64,000 nt of DNA from the NCBI GenBank assembly GCA_963742795.1, contig CAVUNL010000026.1:124001-188000 (forward strand), written 5' to 3'. The notes beneath the pieces are model-generated. The model was not told the DNA's origin. It saw nothing but the letters and a program-made list of their open reading frames with translations, and ran no database searches. The DNA comes from Palsa-504 sp963742795 (GTDB taxonomy: Bacteria > Actinomycetota > Actinomycetes > Streptosporangiales > Streptosporangiaceae). Position numbers and translations under genes: made by a program. This document shows, in pieces, positions 38,213-46,659 of the stretch (within the stretch, counting starts at the first letter, position 1; each line of letters begins with the position of its first letter).

Positions 38213-38617
38213 TTAGTCCCGGCCGGCGGGGATGTCGGGGGTGCGGAGGCCGAGCGCGAGTTTCACTAGCCGGGTCCAGTGGTGCATGCCGGTTTCGAGG
38301 TCGGTGGCCGCGGCGGGCATGCCGAGCGCGGTCAGCCGGTGGTGCAGGCGGGGGATGGCGCGCAGGCAGATGGCTGACGGCTGGTGCTGCCATGGTTCAC
38401 CGGTCACCTCGCACGCGGCGGCGCAGGCGGCGGGGATCTCGGCGGCGAGGATGATCATGGCATGCAGGACGTCGGCGTTGACGGCGCTGCCGGCTGACAG
38501 GCCGGCTGACGGGGCGGTGCGGCGGTCGGGGGGGACGCGGCCGCGGGACAGCGCCGGGATGAGCGCCGGGATGAGGGCCGCGAGCTCGGCGCACGCAGGC
38601 CCGAGGTCGTCACTCAT
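38213..38617 (-). CDS. Hypothetical protein, 134 aa, translationally coupled
   Basis: The ATG at 38615-38617 overlaps the stop of the small upstream gene as ATGA. Mostly helical: 'CAELAALIPALIPALSRGRVPPDRRTAPSAG', 'VNADVLHAMIILAAEIPAACAAACEVTGEPWQHQPSAICLRAIPRLHHRLTALG', and an ending around 'HHWTRLVKLALGLRTPDIPAGRD'. It resembles small conserved actinomycete proteins without assigned function. No membrane segment is certain. Confidence 0.6.
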   Translation of the reverse strand: MSDDLGPACAELAALIPALIPALSRGRVPPDRRTAPSAGLSAGSAVNADVLHAMIILAAEIPAACAAACEVTGEPWQHQPSAICLRAIPRLHHRLTALGMPAAATDLETGMHHWTRLVKLALGLRTPDIPAGRD

Positions 38618-38757
38618 GGCTGGTCCTGGCAGGCCGGGCTGGCGGGGCTGGCCCGGGAGGTCGCCGCGGCGCAGGAGCCGGTGACGTGCCCGGACGCTGG
38701 CGTGAGCGGCGCTGGCAGGGGGACGGTCGGTGCCGGGGTGTTCGGGGTGGTGCTCAT
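38614..38757 (-). CDS. Small Pro/Ala/Thr-rich protein, 47 aa
   Basis: ATG at 38757 with GAAGGA 8 nt upstream. The product 'MSTTPNTPAPTVPLP...ACQDQP' ends in TGA overlapping the next ATG. The ribosome binding site and the 4-nt overlap support translation; the sequence is low-complexity with two Cys. It may serve mainly as a coupled leader for the 134-residue protein. Confidence 0.5.
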   Translation of the reverse strand: MSTTPNTPAPTVPLPAPLTPASGHVTGSCAAATSRASPASPACQDQP

Positions 38758-39299
38758 GGCCGGGTCCTTCGGCGGCACCCGGTCAGCTGGCCGCCCGCGC
38801 CGCCTGAAGCCCGGTGTCTGCCCTCAACCTACGCTTGCAATCAGAAACTAGCAATGTATTTCCAGAAAAGATGGTAAACCTTCACGGGTGGTGAGCTGAG
38901 GTTTCCCGGCCACGTCCGGGTCCTGCCGTGCAGGAGAGACTGCCCCGCAGGCCGCGGTCCCTCGTGTTCCCGCCGGTTCCGGCATGACCGGGCTTAGCAG
39001 CCCGGCGGCCTTCTGGACTGCCAGGGACCGGGCCAGCATCTCGAGCACGCCGCCGGTTCGCGGGTGCGACAGAATGTCCGTTCGCGCGCGGCTCGCACAG
39101 CCATTCCCCGCCGCCCAGGCCTGGCGCCATAACGGCGGTTCCGGCGCATGGGACCGTTTTTAAGCACTTACGTCCTGTGACGGATCTGCCGATAGCAGCC
39201 AGTTCCTCCGCGCCGCGGACAGACGGGCGCAGGACCGGCATCGTGTCAGTCAGCGTCATCCCGGCCAGGCCCGGGACGGCATGTATCCGGCGGCCGCTG
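38758..39299. other. No supported gene
   Basis: Contains a locally AT-rich stretch near 38833-38880, a possible promoter for the minus-strand pair to its left. No coding sequence recognised. Confidence 0.35.
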
Positions 39300-39716
39300 T
39301 CATGCCCCTGCCGTCGTCGGCAGGCCGGCCGGTGCGGAGACAGCCGCCAGATCCAGATACGGCTCGTCCGCGGGCCCGGGCAGCGAAACGGCAGCCGGGC
39401 TCGGCGCGGGCTTCGGCCTGCGCGGCTCCCTGGTACCTGCCCCGCCGCCGCGACCGCGGTAGATGAGCAGGCCGTTGACGGGATCCGGGACGGCATCCAG
39501 CGCCGCGCGCACGACGGGCAGGCCGCGGAACGCTTCCCACCGGTCTTCGGTGTCGAAGAGCACCTCGAACACCACGCCCCACCTGTCCGCATGCCACGTC
39601 CCGTCGCGGACCCCGTTGGTCAGTGCCGCCTCGATCAGGGCCGAGTCATGCTGTTCCTGCCACCGGAAGGCAGAAACCTCACCGTGCAGGACCTCGATCG
39701 ACCACCACTCGGCCAC
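39300..39716 (-). CDS. Hypothetical protein, 138 aa
   Basis: Most likely start is GTG 39716 ('VAEWWSIEVLHGEVSAFRWQEQHDSALIEAALTNG'). It continues 'TWHADRWGVVFEVLFDTEDRWEAFRGLPVVRAALDAVPDPVNGLLIYRGRGGG' and a Pro/Ala-rich tail. The ordered part looks like a compact alpha/beta domain, and the tail is probably disordered. No family recognised. Confidence 0.55.
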   Translation of the reverse strand: MAEWWSIEVLHGEVSAFRWQEQHDSALIEAALTNGVRDGTWHADRWGVVFEVLFDTEDRWEAFRGLPVVRAALDAVPDPVNGLLIYRGRGGGAGTREPRRPKPAPSPAAVSLPGPADEPYLDLAAVSAPAGLPTTAGA

Positions 39717-39770
39717 AATCGCGATGGTACGTCTGCGCCCGCGAACCGCAACACCCGCTGGCCCAGCGGT

Positions 39771-39933
39771 CACCAGCAGCCAGGCCAGCCCAGTGACCCC
39801 GGATCGACCCGGCGACATCGCCTTCGGCCATCTCGCCGATGGCCACCGGCGCGAAGGTGTCCGACATGACGTGCCGCCAGAACGCTTCCCGCTCATCCGG
39901 CCGCAGGCCGTCGGTGCTCAAGATGATGCCCTG
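39771..39933 (-). pseudogene. Fragment of an AraC-family regulator N-terminal domain
   Basis: 'STDGLRPDEREAFWRHVMSDTFAPVAIGEMAEGDVAGSIRGHWAG' matches the start of the AraC-binding-like sensor domain common in actinomycetes. The HTH part is absent, and flanking residues belong to other sequence. Confidence 0.6.
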
Positions 39934-40356
39934 CTGTGCTCCACAGCCAGGCTCGCGCCGGGCCGAGCTGGCGTCGAACCCGTTGGACTTCAGCTCGGCC
40001 GCCACGGCGGCCCGGTTCGGCAGCATACGTAGCGAAATCACCGAGACCAGCTGACCCCGCTCCGGGGCTTGCGTGGTGGCGGCGTCCTGACGGCGCCGCA
40101 GCGGCGGGGCGGCCATCGCCGCCGCGGCGCCTACCACCACCAGGCCGGCGGCCCTGAACCTCGGCCCCCATCAGCCTCCCCAGCCCCGCCGTGTGCCCGC
40201 CGCAAACCACAACGATGTGGCAGCGATGTCGCTGGAGCAGCAGCGTTGCCCCGGCGCCCCCGTCGTACCGCTCATCGCCCGTGCCGGGCACGCACCACGC
40301 CCCGTTCGGTATCAATCCCCGTATGCAGTACGACCGGGAAGCGGGATGATCGAGGC

Positions 40357-41253
40357 GTGAGCGACGCCCGCATCGGGGGAGAGGGAGCGACCGCCGTCAC
40401 CGGGGAACCGGTGCCGCCCAAGCGCATCCCGGTCAACGGCAGGCCGATCAGGCTCCGCTGGCTGCAGCAGATCATCTGGCTGGTCCTGGCCGCGAACGTC
40501 GGCGCGCTGATCATCTCCGCCCTGTACTACCTGTTCGTCGAGCTGAGATGGCACGTCGGCGGCCACACCTACCTCGACCTCAAGCCCGACTGGGACAACC
40601 TATTCACGTTCCGCGGCTGGGCCGCCGACCGGCATGACGTCCGTGACGTGTACGAGGCGGTGCTGGCCACCTTGTTCGTCAGGTCGCTGCTGGCGAACTG
40701 GCGCAGGAACGCCTGGCGCGGCCCGGCGTGGTACGTGGTGCTCTCGCCGATCCTGATCGTGGTGGTGGCGTTCCCGATCGTGGTCGCGGGCATCTGGCTG
40801 ATCAACTACGCCCTGCCGTACTTGTGGCATGCGATCTTCGCGCACCATGCGCTGCACAACCCGGTGCACCTGCCCGCCCGGCTGGACTGGTTCGGCACCT
40901 ACCTGGCGGGCTTCCCGTGGCAGCCGGCCCTGATCGGCATCCTGGCCGGCCTAGTCGTGCACCGGGTGTACGCCCCGGCCGGCAACACCGTCCAGCTCTA
41001 CTTCATCGGCCGGTCGGTGGATAAGACCAGAGACGCGATCGCGGCCGGAGAGGAGAACCCCTACCGGCACCTGCCCCGCTGGCCGTGGGCGCCGGTGATC
41101 CGCGAGCGCGCCGCCTGGATCATGAGCAGCAATCAGCCGGTACCGAACCGGACCCGTAACATCAGCGCGGCCGTGCAGTTCACGACGGTCTTGTTCGCGG
41201 CCCTGACCATCTACGGCGCCTACGTCCGTTACGTGGTCGCCAAGGGTCACTGA
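40357..41253 (+). CDS. Multi-pass membrane protein, 298 aa
   Basis: GTG at 40357. After a basic, cytoplasmic N-terminus (residues 1-35), hydrophobic segments lie near 38-60, 122-148, 150-165 (weak), 185-205 and 275-295. A His-rich loop 'YLWHAIFAHHALHNPVHLP' lies between them. The order 'FVRSLLANWRRNAWRGPAWYVVLSPILIVVVAFPIVVAGIWLINYALPY' is clear. No transporter or enzyme motif is recognised. It is followed after about 100 bp by a hydrolase gene on the same strand. Confidence 0.75.
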   Translation: MSDARIGGEGATAVTGEPVPPKRIPVNGRPIRLRWLQQIIWLVLAANVGALIISALYYLFVELRWHVGGHTYLDLKPDWDNLFTFRGWAADRHDVRDVYEAVLATLFVRSLLANWRRNAWRGPAWYVVLSPILIVVVAFPIVVAGIWLINYALPYLWHAIFAHHALHNPVHLPARLDWFGTYLAGFPWQPALIGILAGLVVHRVYAPAGNTVQLYFIGRSVDKTRDAIAAGEENPYRHLPRWPWAPVIRERAAWIMSSNQPVPNRTRNISAAVQFTTVLFAALTIYGAYVRYVVAKGH

Positions 41254-41350
41254 GGCGCAGGCCCCTGTCAGCCTCGCCATAGAGGGCACAGGCGGCGGGA
41301 CCCTTGGCGCGGGTTTCGGCTGCGGTCGGCCTAACTGATACGAATGGGGC

Positions 41351-42046
41351 ATGGCTGCCCGGCTGATCCTGGTCCATAGCCCGCTGGTCGGCCCGGCGAG
41401 CTGGGATCCGGTCGCCGTCGACCTGGCCGGGCGCGGCTACGAGGTGAGCATCCCGGACCTGACCGGCACCGTGATGGCCGGGCCGCCGTACTGCTCGCCT
41501 CAGGCCGAGGTGATCGCCCGCGCCGCCTCCGGCCGGCCTGCGATCCTCGTCGGTCATAGCGGGGCGGGACCGCTGCTGGCCGCGGCGGGCGCTCTCATCG
41601 GCCAGGTCGGCGGCTACCTCTTCGCCGACGCGGGCCTGCCCATCCCGGGCCAGACATGGATGCAGACCGTGTCGCCCGAACTGGCCAAACAGGTCAGGGA
41701 GATGGCCGACGACCAGGGCTGGCTGCCGCCCTGGCCGCAGTGGTGGGGCGAGGAGGAACTGGCTGGCCTCATCCCCGATCCCGGCGCGCGGCGGCGTTTC
41801 GCCGACGGCTGTCCCCGGCTGCCGCTGGCCATGTTCGAAGAAGCCCACCCGCCCGTGCCGCGGTGGCCCGAAGCTCCCGCCGGTTACCTGCTGCTGAGCG
41901 AGGCGTACCAGGACGAGGCGGCCCGGGCGCGGGAACTCGGCTGGCCCGTCACGGAGTGGGCCAGCCACCACCTCGCGCTGCTGACCGAACCGGGCCTGGT
42001 CGCCGGGGCCCTGCACGACTTGCTCGGTCAGCTTCGCCCGGACTAG
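41351..42046 (+). CDS. Alpha/beta-hydrolase, 231 aa
   Basis: 'LILVHSPLVGPASWDPVAVDLAGRGYEVSIPDLTG' and the nucleophile elbow 'ILVGHSGAGPLL' with Ser70 are clear. The C-terminal 'TEWASHHLALLTEP' provides the likely catalytic His. Length and pattern match small esterase-like hydrolases of actinomycetes. Substrate unknown. It converges on the next hydrolase gene. Confidence 0.85.
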   Translation: MAARLILVHSPLVGPASWDPVAVDLAGRGYEVSIPDLTGTVMAGPPYCSPQAEVIARAASGRPAILVGHSGAGPLLAAAGALIGQVGGYLFADAGLPIPGQTWMQTVSPELAKQVREMADDQGWLPPWPQWWGEEELAGLIPDPGARRRFADGCPRLPLAMFEEAHPPVPRWPEAPAGYLLLSEAYQDEAARARELGWPVTEWASHHLALLTEPGLVAGALHDLLGQLRPD

Positions 42047-42956
42047 GGGACGCGCTCCGAGCTGTCCAGTTCGAACGCCGGCACGCCCATGTGACGGCCG
42101 GGTTGGCGTGCAACGTCTGCTCGCGGGCCAGCAGGAATGACGTCACCACGTCGGCAAAGCCGTCCGGGTCCTCCCAGAAGAGCAGGTGGCCCAGTTCAGG
42201 GAACGTCACGAGGCGAGCCCCTGGGATGCGGTCCGCGAGCAGCCTGCCGTTGCGCGGGTCGACGACCCTGTCCCCGCCGCCGTGCAGGACCAGCGTGCGG
42301 GCCCCGATGTGCCGTTGCCTGTTCCAGCCGGCGTACCGTGCTCCCGCGGCCGCCTGGGCCGGCAGCACGTCGGCGTCCACGGGCCGGGCGGCCTGGCGCT
42401 CCAGAAGGCGATTCACGAGTTCTGGATGACGCCGGACGGTAGCCGCCGAGAGGGCGTTTTCCGTATGGCGGCGCCGCGCCGCCTCGGCTGTCATGCGGAC
42501 GGCCGAGGCCATCGCCCGCACCGAGGCGGCCGGCATGGGATAGGCGAAGGGCCAGCCCGGAGCCGTACAGACCAGCACGAGACCGTCAACTCGCGCCGGG
42601 TGAGCGATGGCCAGTTCCTGAGCCACCATGCCGCCCAGGCTCGCGCCGAGCACGTGCGCCCGGCCGATGCCGGCCGCGTCGAGCACGGCGACGATGTCAC
42701 CGGCCATGTCGGCCACGGTGAACGAGCCGGCTGGCCGGTCGCTGTGCCCGACGCCCCGGTTGTCCACCAGCACGAGCCGGAAGTACCGCCGCAGTTTGCG
42801 CGGCACAGGGTGCCAGCCGAGGCGGTCCAGGCCCATCCCCTGGATCAGCACCAGCCACGGCCGCCGCCGGTGCAGGGTCCCGTGCAACTCGTAGGCGATC
42901 CGCAGCGTGCCGCTGCGGGCGTACCTGGTCCGGTTCACCCCGCGCAACACCTTCAC
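42043..42956 (-). CDS. Alpha/beta-hydrolase (about 305 aa; C-terminal frame uncertain)
   Basis: GTG at 42956. 'PWLVLIQGMGLDRLGWHPVPRKLRRYFRLVLVDNRGVGHSDRP' holds the oxyanion region, 'VLGASLGGMVAQELAIAHP' gives Ser106, 'LVLHGGGDRVVDPRNG' gives the Asp and 'ELGHLLFWEDPDGFADVV' gives the His. The uninterrupted frame runs on to 41949, through the convergent gene. If one base is shifted near 42090 the end becomes 'HMGVPAFELDSSERVP' with TAG at 42043-42045, only 4 nt into the neighbour. I take that as the original end. Confidence 0.82.
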
Positions 42957-42978
42957 CTCGCATTATGTTCGCTGTATA

Positions 42979-42994
42979 TAGCAAGCGCATGCTA
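42979..42994. promoter_or_regulatory. TetR-type palindromic operator
   Basis: TAGCAAGCGCATGCTA is a 16-bp near-perfect palindrome (14 of 16 positions match their complement) in an AT-rich stretch 22 bp upstream of the hydrolase start. The form TAGCA-(N)-GCGC-(N)-TGCTA is typical of TetR-family sites. No TetR gene lies in this window. Confidence 0.55.
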
Positions 42995-43145
42995 AGTATA
43001 TCAATCGCACCGGGCCCGGGCCTGCGATGTGGAGGATCGGGCTTATGCGAAGGCTTTGGGGGCGTGCGGGTACCGGATCCGGGGCGTGAGCGCAGACAGG
43101 CAGAGCGGCATCACGCCGTCCAGCCCGATGGGCCGGTCCTAGAGG

Positions 43146-43423
43146 ATGACATCCATGGAGGAAGGCCCGGTAAACGGACTGACGCACGTGGACGCCGCGG
43201 GCCGCGCGCGGATGGTGGACGTGTCCGGCAAGGACGTCACGGCCCGGTCGGCCGGCGCCTCCGGGCGGGTGCTGTGTCCACGGAGGCGGTCACGGCGCTG
43301 CGCGCCGGGGAGGTGCCCAAGGGCGACGCGCTCGCGGTGGCCCGCATCGCCGGGATCGCCGGGGCCAAGCGCACGCCCGACCTGATCCCGCTGTGCCCGT
43401 GCAGTGCCAAAACTCGCTCATAG
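43146..43423 (+). pseudogene. moaC: moaC remnant (molybdopterin precursor synthase)
   Basis: 'LTHVDAAGRARMVDVSGKDVTARSA' and, after a single-base shift near 43275, 'STEAVTALRAGEVPKGDALAVARIAGIAGAKRTPDLIPLC' match the first half of MoaC. The protein is lost exactly where the family continues 'HPI'. The catalytic Lys and Asp of the second half are missing. No other molybdenum-cofactor gene is nearby. Confidence 0.85.
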
Positions 43424-44005
43424 CCGCTGACCAGCAGCTTTTCGCTGGCTACGCTGCTCTGCGGTACTCGCTGATCTGGCTACCCGCGAGACCTCGATAC
43501 TCGATCCGGGCGGTGATATCGACGGCGTGGCCGGGCTCGCGCATCAGGGGCTCCTGCCGGAGCCCTCACCTTCAGCGCGAAACGGCCCATGTCAGACCAG
43601 CTGCCGCCGTCGGCCCAGCCCGCCTGTCAGCCGGCCCCGCCGCAGCGCCAAGCCGGACCGCCCGGTGACTGCGAACCAGGTCATCAGAGCGGCGCCCACG
43701 GCTCCACTGCCGTGGCCTAGAGGCTCTACTGAAAACAGCGTCGGCATCGTCTGGTACGTGGCCTGCGCGCCAGATCGAATTGATATGTATCCGACAGTCG
43801 GCGGATATCGGAAGTCCAGTGGCCGACCAGATCGGCGGATACGGATCGTGATGCAGCAACCGGAATCGACCACGGAGCGTGACCTAGCAAGAATCCTGCC
43901 CTGTCACGGATGCTGCCGAGTATGAGCAGCTGACAATCGCGCTGACTACATCGGTGACCGCATAAAGATTGTCCAGTTCAGGCGTTCCCGACACCGTCTC
44001 CGCGT
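43424..44005. other. No supported gene (582 bp)
   Basis: Chance frames only; a minus-strand frame (43592-43873) has one weakly hydrophobic stretch but nothing decisive. Confidence 0.35.
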
Positions 44006-44371
44006 ATGGTTGCGCCCGTGCCAGCCGTAGATGACTACTTCAACAGCCTGGACGCGTCGACGCGGGCCGCCTTTGAGCACATCCGCGACCTGGTGATAGA
44101 GATCGCGCCCGAGGCCGAGCAGGGCACGAGCTACGGGATGGCCGCGCTTAAGTACAACCAGAAGCCCTTGCTCGCTTTTCTGGCGGCCAAGCATCATCTC
44201 AGCATCTTTCCGTTCAGTTCCCAGGTCGTCGACGCGGTGCGCGACCGGCTGGCGGCCTTCGAGCTGTCCAGGGGAACCATCCGGTTCACTGCCGCCACGC
44301 CGCTGCCGGACGAGGTCGTGCGTGACATCGTCCGGCACCGGATCCAGCAGATCGCCGATCCCGCCCGCTGA
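44006..44371 (+). CDS. DUF1801 (YdhG/iron-chaperone-like) protein, 121 aa
   Basis: Matches the DUF1801 layout: 'VDDYFNSLDASTRAAFEHIRDLVIEIAPEAEQGTSYGMAALKYNQKPLLAFLAAKHHLSIFPF', then 'LAAFELSRGTIRFTAATPLPDEVVRDIVRHRI'. The conserved 'SYGMAALKYNQKP' and 'GTIRF' elements are both present. Some members are linked to iron or frataxin-like roles, but the function is not settled. It stands alone. Confidence 0.88.
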   Translation: MVAPVPAVDDYFNSLDASTRAAFEHIRDLVIEIAPEAEQGTSYGMAALKYNQKPLLAFLAAKHHLSIFPFSSQVVDAVRDRLAAFELSRGTIRFTAATPLPDEVVRDIVRHRIQQIADPAR

Positions 44372-44817
44372 GATGCCGCGCCATGTACTGTCCGGGTACC
44401 CGGACAGAACGGTCACCGGCGTGAGCAGCCGACACCACCATACCTGCCAACCTCGATGCGATCGCGGCCGTCCTCCAGCGCGCCACGCAGCCCCGCGAGT
44501 GAGGGAGCCCGCAAGACTGCGAGGAGAACGCTATAACAGGGGGTGCTGCGCCCGGCTAGCTCGGCGTGGCAATGCTCGGGCGGCGTCCGGGTACCTTCGG
44601 AATTGGAAGATCGCCTCGTCCGACCTGACGGAGCAGCGTGATGTAGCTCTTCAACGACCGGCTACCGTGTGCTGGCAGTCTCTACCAGCTTTGTCTGCAG
44701 CACCCGTCAAGTCACCTTGGGCCCTGGCCGGACCGTAGCCTCCAGGCTCCCCTTAGCTACACTAGAGGTACTGGAGGCACCATCGACTGAGTGTCTCCTA
44801 GATGGGAGGATGCGGCG
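44372..44817. other. No gene; upstream region of the toxin-antitoxin island
   Basis: Left border of the island. The 12-mer GTGATGTAGCTC at 44639-44650 recurs at 51690-51701, each time upstream of a two-gene TA-like unit. A strong GGGAGG site at 44804-44809 precedes the first gene. Confidence 0.4.
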
Positions 44818-45099
44818 ATGGCGACGATCGAGCAGGCGCCCCGGCAAATCGCTGTCAAAGTCTCCCCTGAGGGCGACAGGCTGATCACCAGTGGTGCGCA
44901 TTACCTGCACATGACCAAGAAGGACCTTGTGGAGGCCGCGGTGGCCTTCTACCTGGACGCCCGGCGCGAGGAAATGCAGGCAGGGATGCGCGAGCTGCTC
45001 GGCACGCTCGACGGCAGCCGCGCGGCGCGGATCGCCATGCTGGCCGGGATGACCCGCGAGGAACTCGACTCGGTAGGCGGCGTAGAGGAAGACACCTGA
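44818..45099 (+). CDS. Small helical protein, antitoxin-like, 93 aa
   Basis: ATG with GGGAGG 9 nt upstream. Layout: 'RQIAVKVSPEGDRLITSGAHYLHMTKKDLVEAAVAFYLDARREEM' resembles a ribbon-helix-helix DNA-binding domain (strand, then two helices). The acidic helical tail 'LDGSRAARIAMLAGMTREELDSVGG' could wrap a partner. The following gene starts 2 nt after the stop. Context and shape suggest the antitoxin of a two-gene unit, but I cannot assign a known TA family. Confidence 0.65.
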   Translation: MATIEQAPRQIAVKVSPEGDRLITSGAHYLHMTKKDLVEAAVAFYLDARREEMQAGMRELLGTLDGSRAARIAMLAGMTREELDSVGGVEEDT

Positions 45100-45101
45100 C
45101 G

Positions 45102-45863
45102 ATGGCGGGGCTTGCCAGGCCTACGCTCCGCTGCCTACGTGAAGACCTGGCGCTGGCTGTCCCGCGCGCCGACACCCCGCTGGAGGAAATCAGCCACCCG
45201 CTCCTGGCCAAGGCCACCGAGCGTTTCGCTGACGACCAGACGCCGCACGAACGGATCGCCGCTATTGACGATGAGGTGGTGTTCAAGGTCAAAGCCCAGC
45301 GCTGGCGAGGCGCTATCTGGGTCGATGCCGGGATCCCGTGGCTGGTTGCCGCCGGATGGCGGGAAGAGGGATCACCTGACGACTTCTACGCCTCCCTTGC
45401 AGCCCGCGGCAAAACGGTAAGAGCGCGCTACAACGCTGAGCACTCCCCGCCGTTGACTAGCACGACCTATATCGCCGACCTGCTGCCCGGCCGCGACGAC
45501 GACCTGCGATGGCGAGCCGAGACAGCAGTACGGACCGAGCGTCGGCTCAGGGCAGTCGTGCACGATCTGGTCCGCCAGTCGCTGCTTGACGGTCACGAGC
45601 ACGCCGCCATGATCGACGGCGCGGCCCTTGGCGTCCAGGTTCTCGCCGAGCAGGGGCACGAGACCTACGTCGCGATCCGGATCATCGGATCAGTCCCCAG
45701 ACGGCTCGTCGCGACCGTCCTCAGCCTCATACCCGGCTGCGAGCTTGACGCGTGGATGTCTGACTACGCCATGCCAGAACGAGCCGTAGCCCCCGAGGAA
45801 CAGATCTGGTCCAACATCATGGACCCTGTCGCCGCAGCCAAGTTCCTTGATCAGAAGTCATGA
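45102..45863 (+). CDS. Unknown 253-aa protein, partner of the antitoxin-like gene
   Basis: ATG 2 nt downstream of the previous stop. No family recognised. Visible features: acidic 'ERFADDQTPHERIAAIDDEVVFKVKAQRWRGAIWVDAG', 'WLVAAGWREEGSPDDFYASLAARG', 'YIADLLPGRDDDLRWRAETAVRTERRLRAVVHDLVRQSLLDGHEH', and a C-terminal half with alternating strands. No signal or membrane part. It is longer than a typical toxin. The operon and the TA neighbours suggest a toxin or effector, but there is no motif proof. Confidence 0.6.
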   Translation: MAGLARPTLRCLREDLALAVPRADTPLEEISHPLLAKATERFADDQTPHERIAAIDDEVVFKVKAQRWRGAIWVDAGIPWLVAAGWREEGSPDDFYASLAARGKTVRARYNAEHSPPLTSTTYIADLLPGRDDDLRWRAETAVRTERRLRAVVHDLVRQSLLDGHEHAAMIDGAALGVQVLAEQGHETYVAIRIIGSVPRRLVATVLSLIPGCELDAWMSDYAMPERAVAPEEQIWSNIMDPVAAAKFLDQKS

Positions 45864-45979
45864 GCGGGTCTCGCGGCTATGACCGCGAGGGACAGCATCG
45901 CCATGGGCCGTGCTAACGATAGGTGGCCGTACATATCAATGGCGCGTGCAACAACCTCGGGCGGCGTCGGGCCCAATAG

Positions 45980-46178
45980 TAACGTTGTGTAGTCGGAATC
46001 GGCCAACGACCGTAGTAAGTCGTGGACCGGTTCGTGGACCGAGCCATCGGTGCAAACAGTGCAATCAGGGCCATCAGTGGCACGGCTCCGTGGTATCCGT
46101 GCAGCTAGTGCGTGTGATGCACGGGGCCGGAGTTCTCATAATCCGCCGGTCGTGGGTTCGAGCCCCACCCGCCCCACC
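45980..46178 (+). repeat. tRNA-tail module M1 (199 bp)
   Basis: Begins TAACGTTGTGTAG and contains GTGGACCGGTTCGTGGACCG, GTGCAAA-CAGTGCAA and GGCACGGCTCCGTGGTATCC. It ends with the 3' half of a tRNA from the anticodon loop CTCATAA through the T-arm GGGTTCGAGCCCC to CCGCCCCACC. It follows the two-gene unit 44818-45863. The hairpin before the tRNA tail is partly degraded (right arm CACGGGGCC). The final CA of CCA is absent. Confidence 0.85.
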
Positions 46179-46184
46179 TGACCC

Positions 46185-46341
46185 GCTCACCGACTTACGC
46201 AACACCGCCGTCCGCCTCGGCCACAGCGGAGGCGGCGCGACCACTCTTCGGTATTACGCCGACCCGGTCCCCGAGGTCGACCGGCGCGCCGCCGCCTACC
46301 TCGCGCAGCTAACCGCCAGATCCGCAACTCACAGCGGCTAA
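46185..46341 (+). pseudogene. C-terminal fragment of a tyrosine recombinase next to M1
   Basis: 'LRNTAVRLGHSGGGATTLRYYADPVPEVDRRAAAYLAQL' holds the box III-like 'GHSGGGATTLRYY' with the nucleophile Tyr. It starts 6 nt after the tRNA-like tail, the usual place of an integrase gene end beside an att site. The rest of the gene is missing. Confidence 0.8.
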
Positions 46342-46659
46342 AGCCCAGGGTCCGCCAGGCTGGCACCGACCTCTTCGTCCCGAAGCCGAGTCGCGAAGCC
46401 GACTGCCAGGGCTGCGGCTTGTCTGACCTGGGAAGCACAGTCCATCGGCCTCCGCTGGGGGTCCATCGCTGACGACAGCGATAGTCACTGACACTTGGTT
46501 ACTCGCCCCTCGGCCTGCCCTCGCTGGCAGACCGCGACCTGATCACCCCGGCTGGGTGAAGGAGCGACACCCGCTCATGGAACAGAATGACGCCTGATAC
46601 CCATCGGTGTCCGGCGCGACAGAGACATCCGAAACGTCCTCAAACGACTGGAGACTGAC
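46342..46659. other. No gene; degraded flank shared with module M2
   Basis: Parts of 46370-46560 align loosely with 52800-52975 (GTCCCGAAGCC, TCCGCTGG-GTCC, GTGACTGA-TTG-TTACTC), so the shared unit extends downstream of the tRNA tail in both places. Confidence 0.5.

Noticed and set aside
43592..43873. 93-residue minus-strand frame
   Set aside because: No ribosome binding site, no family pattern, and surrounded by decayed sequence.
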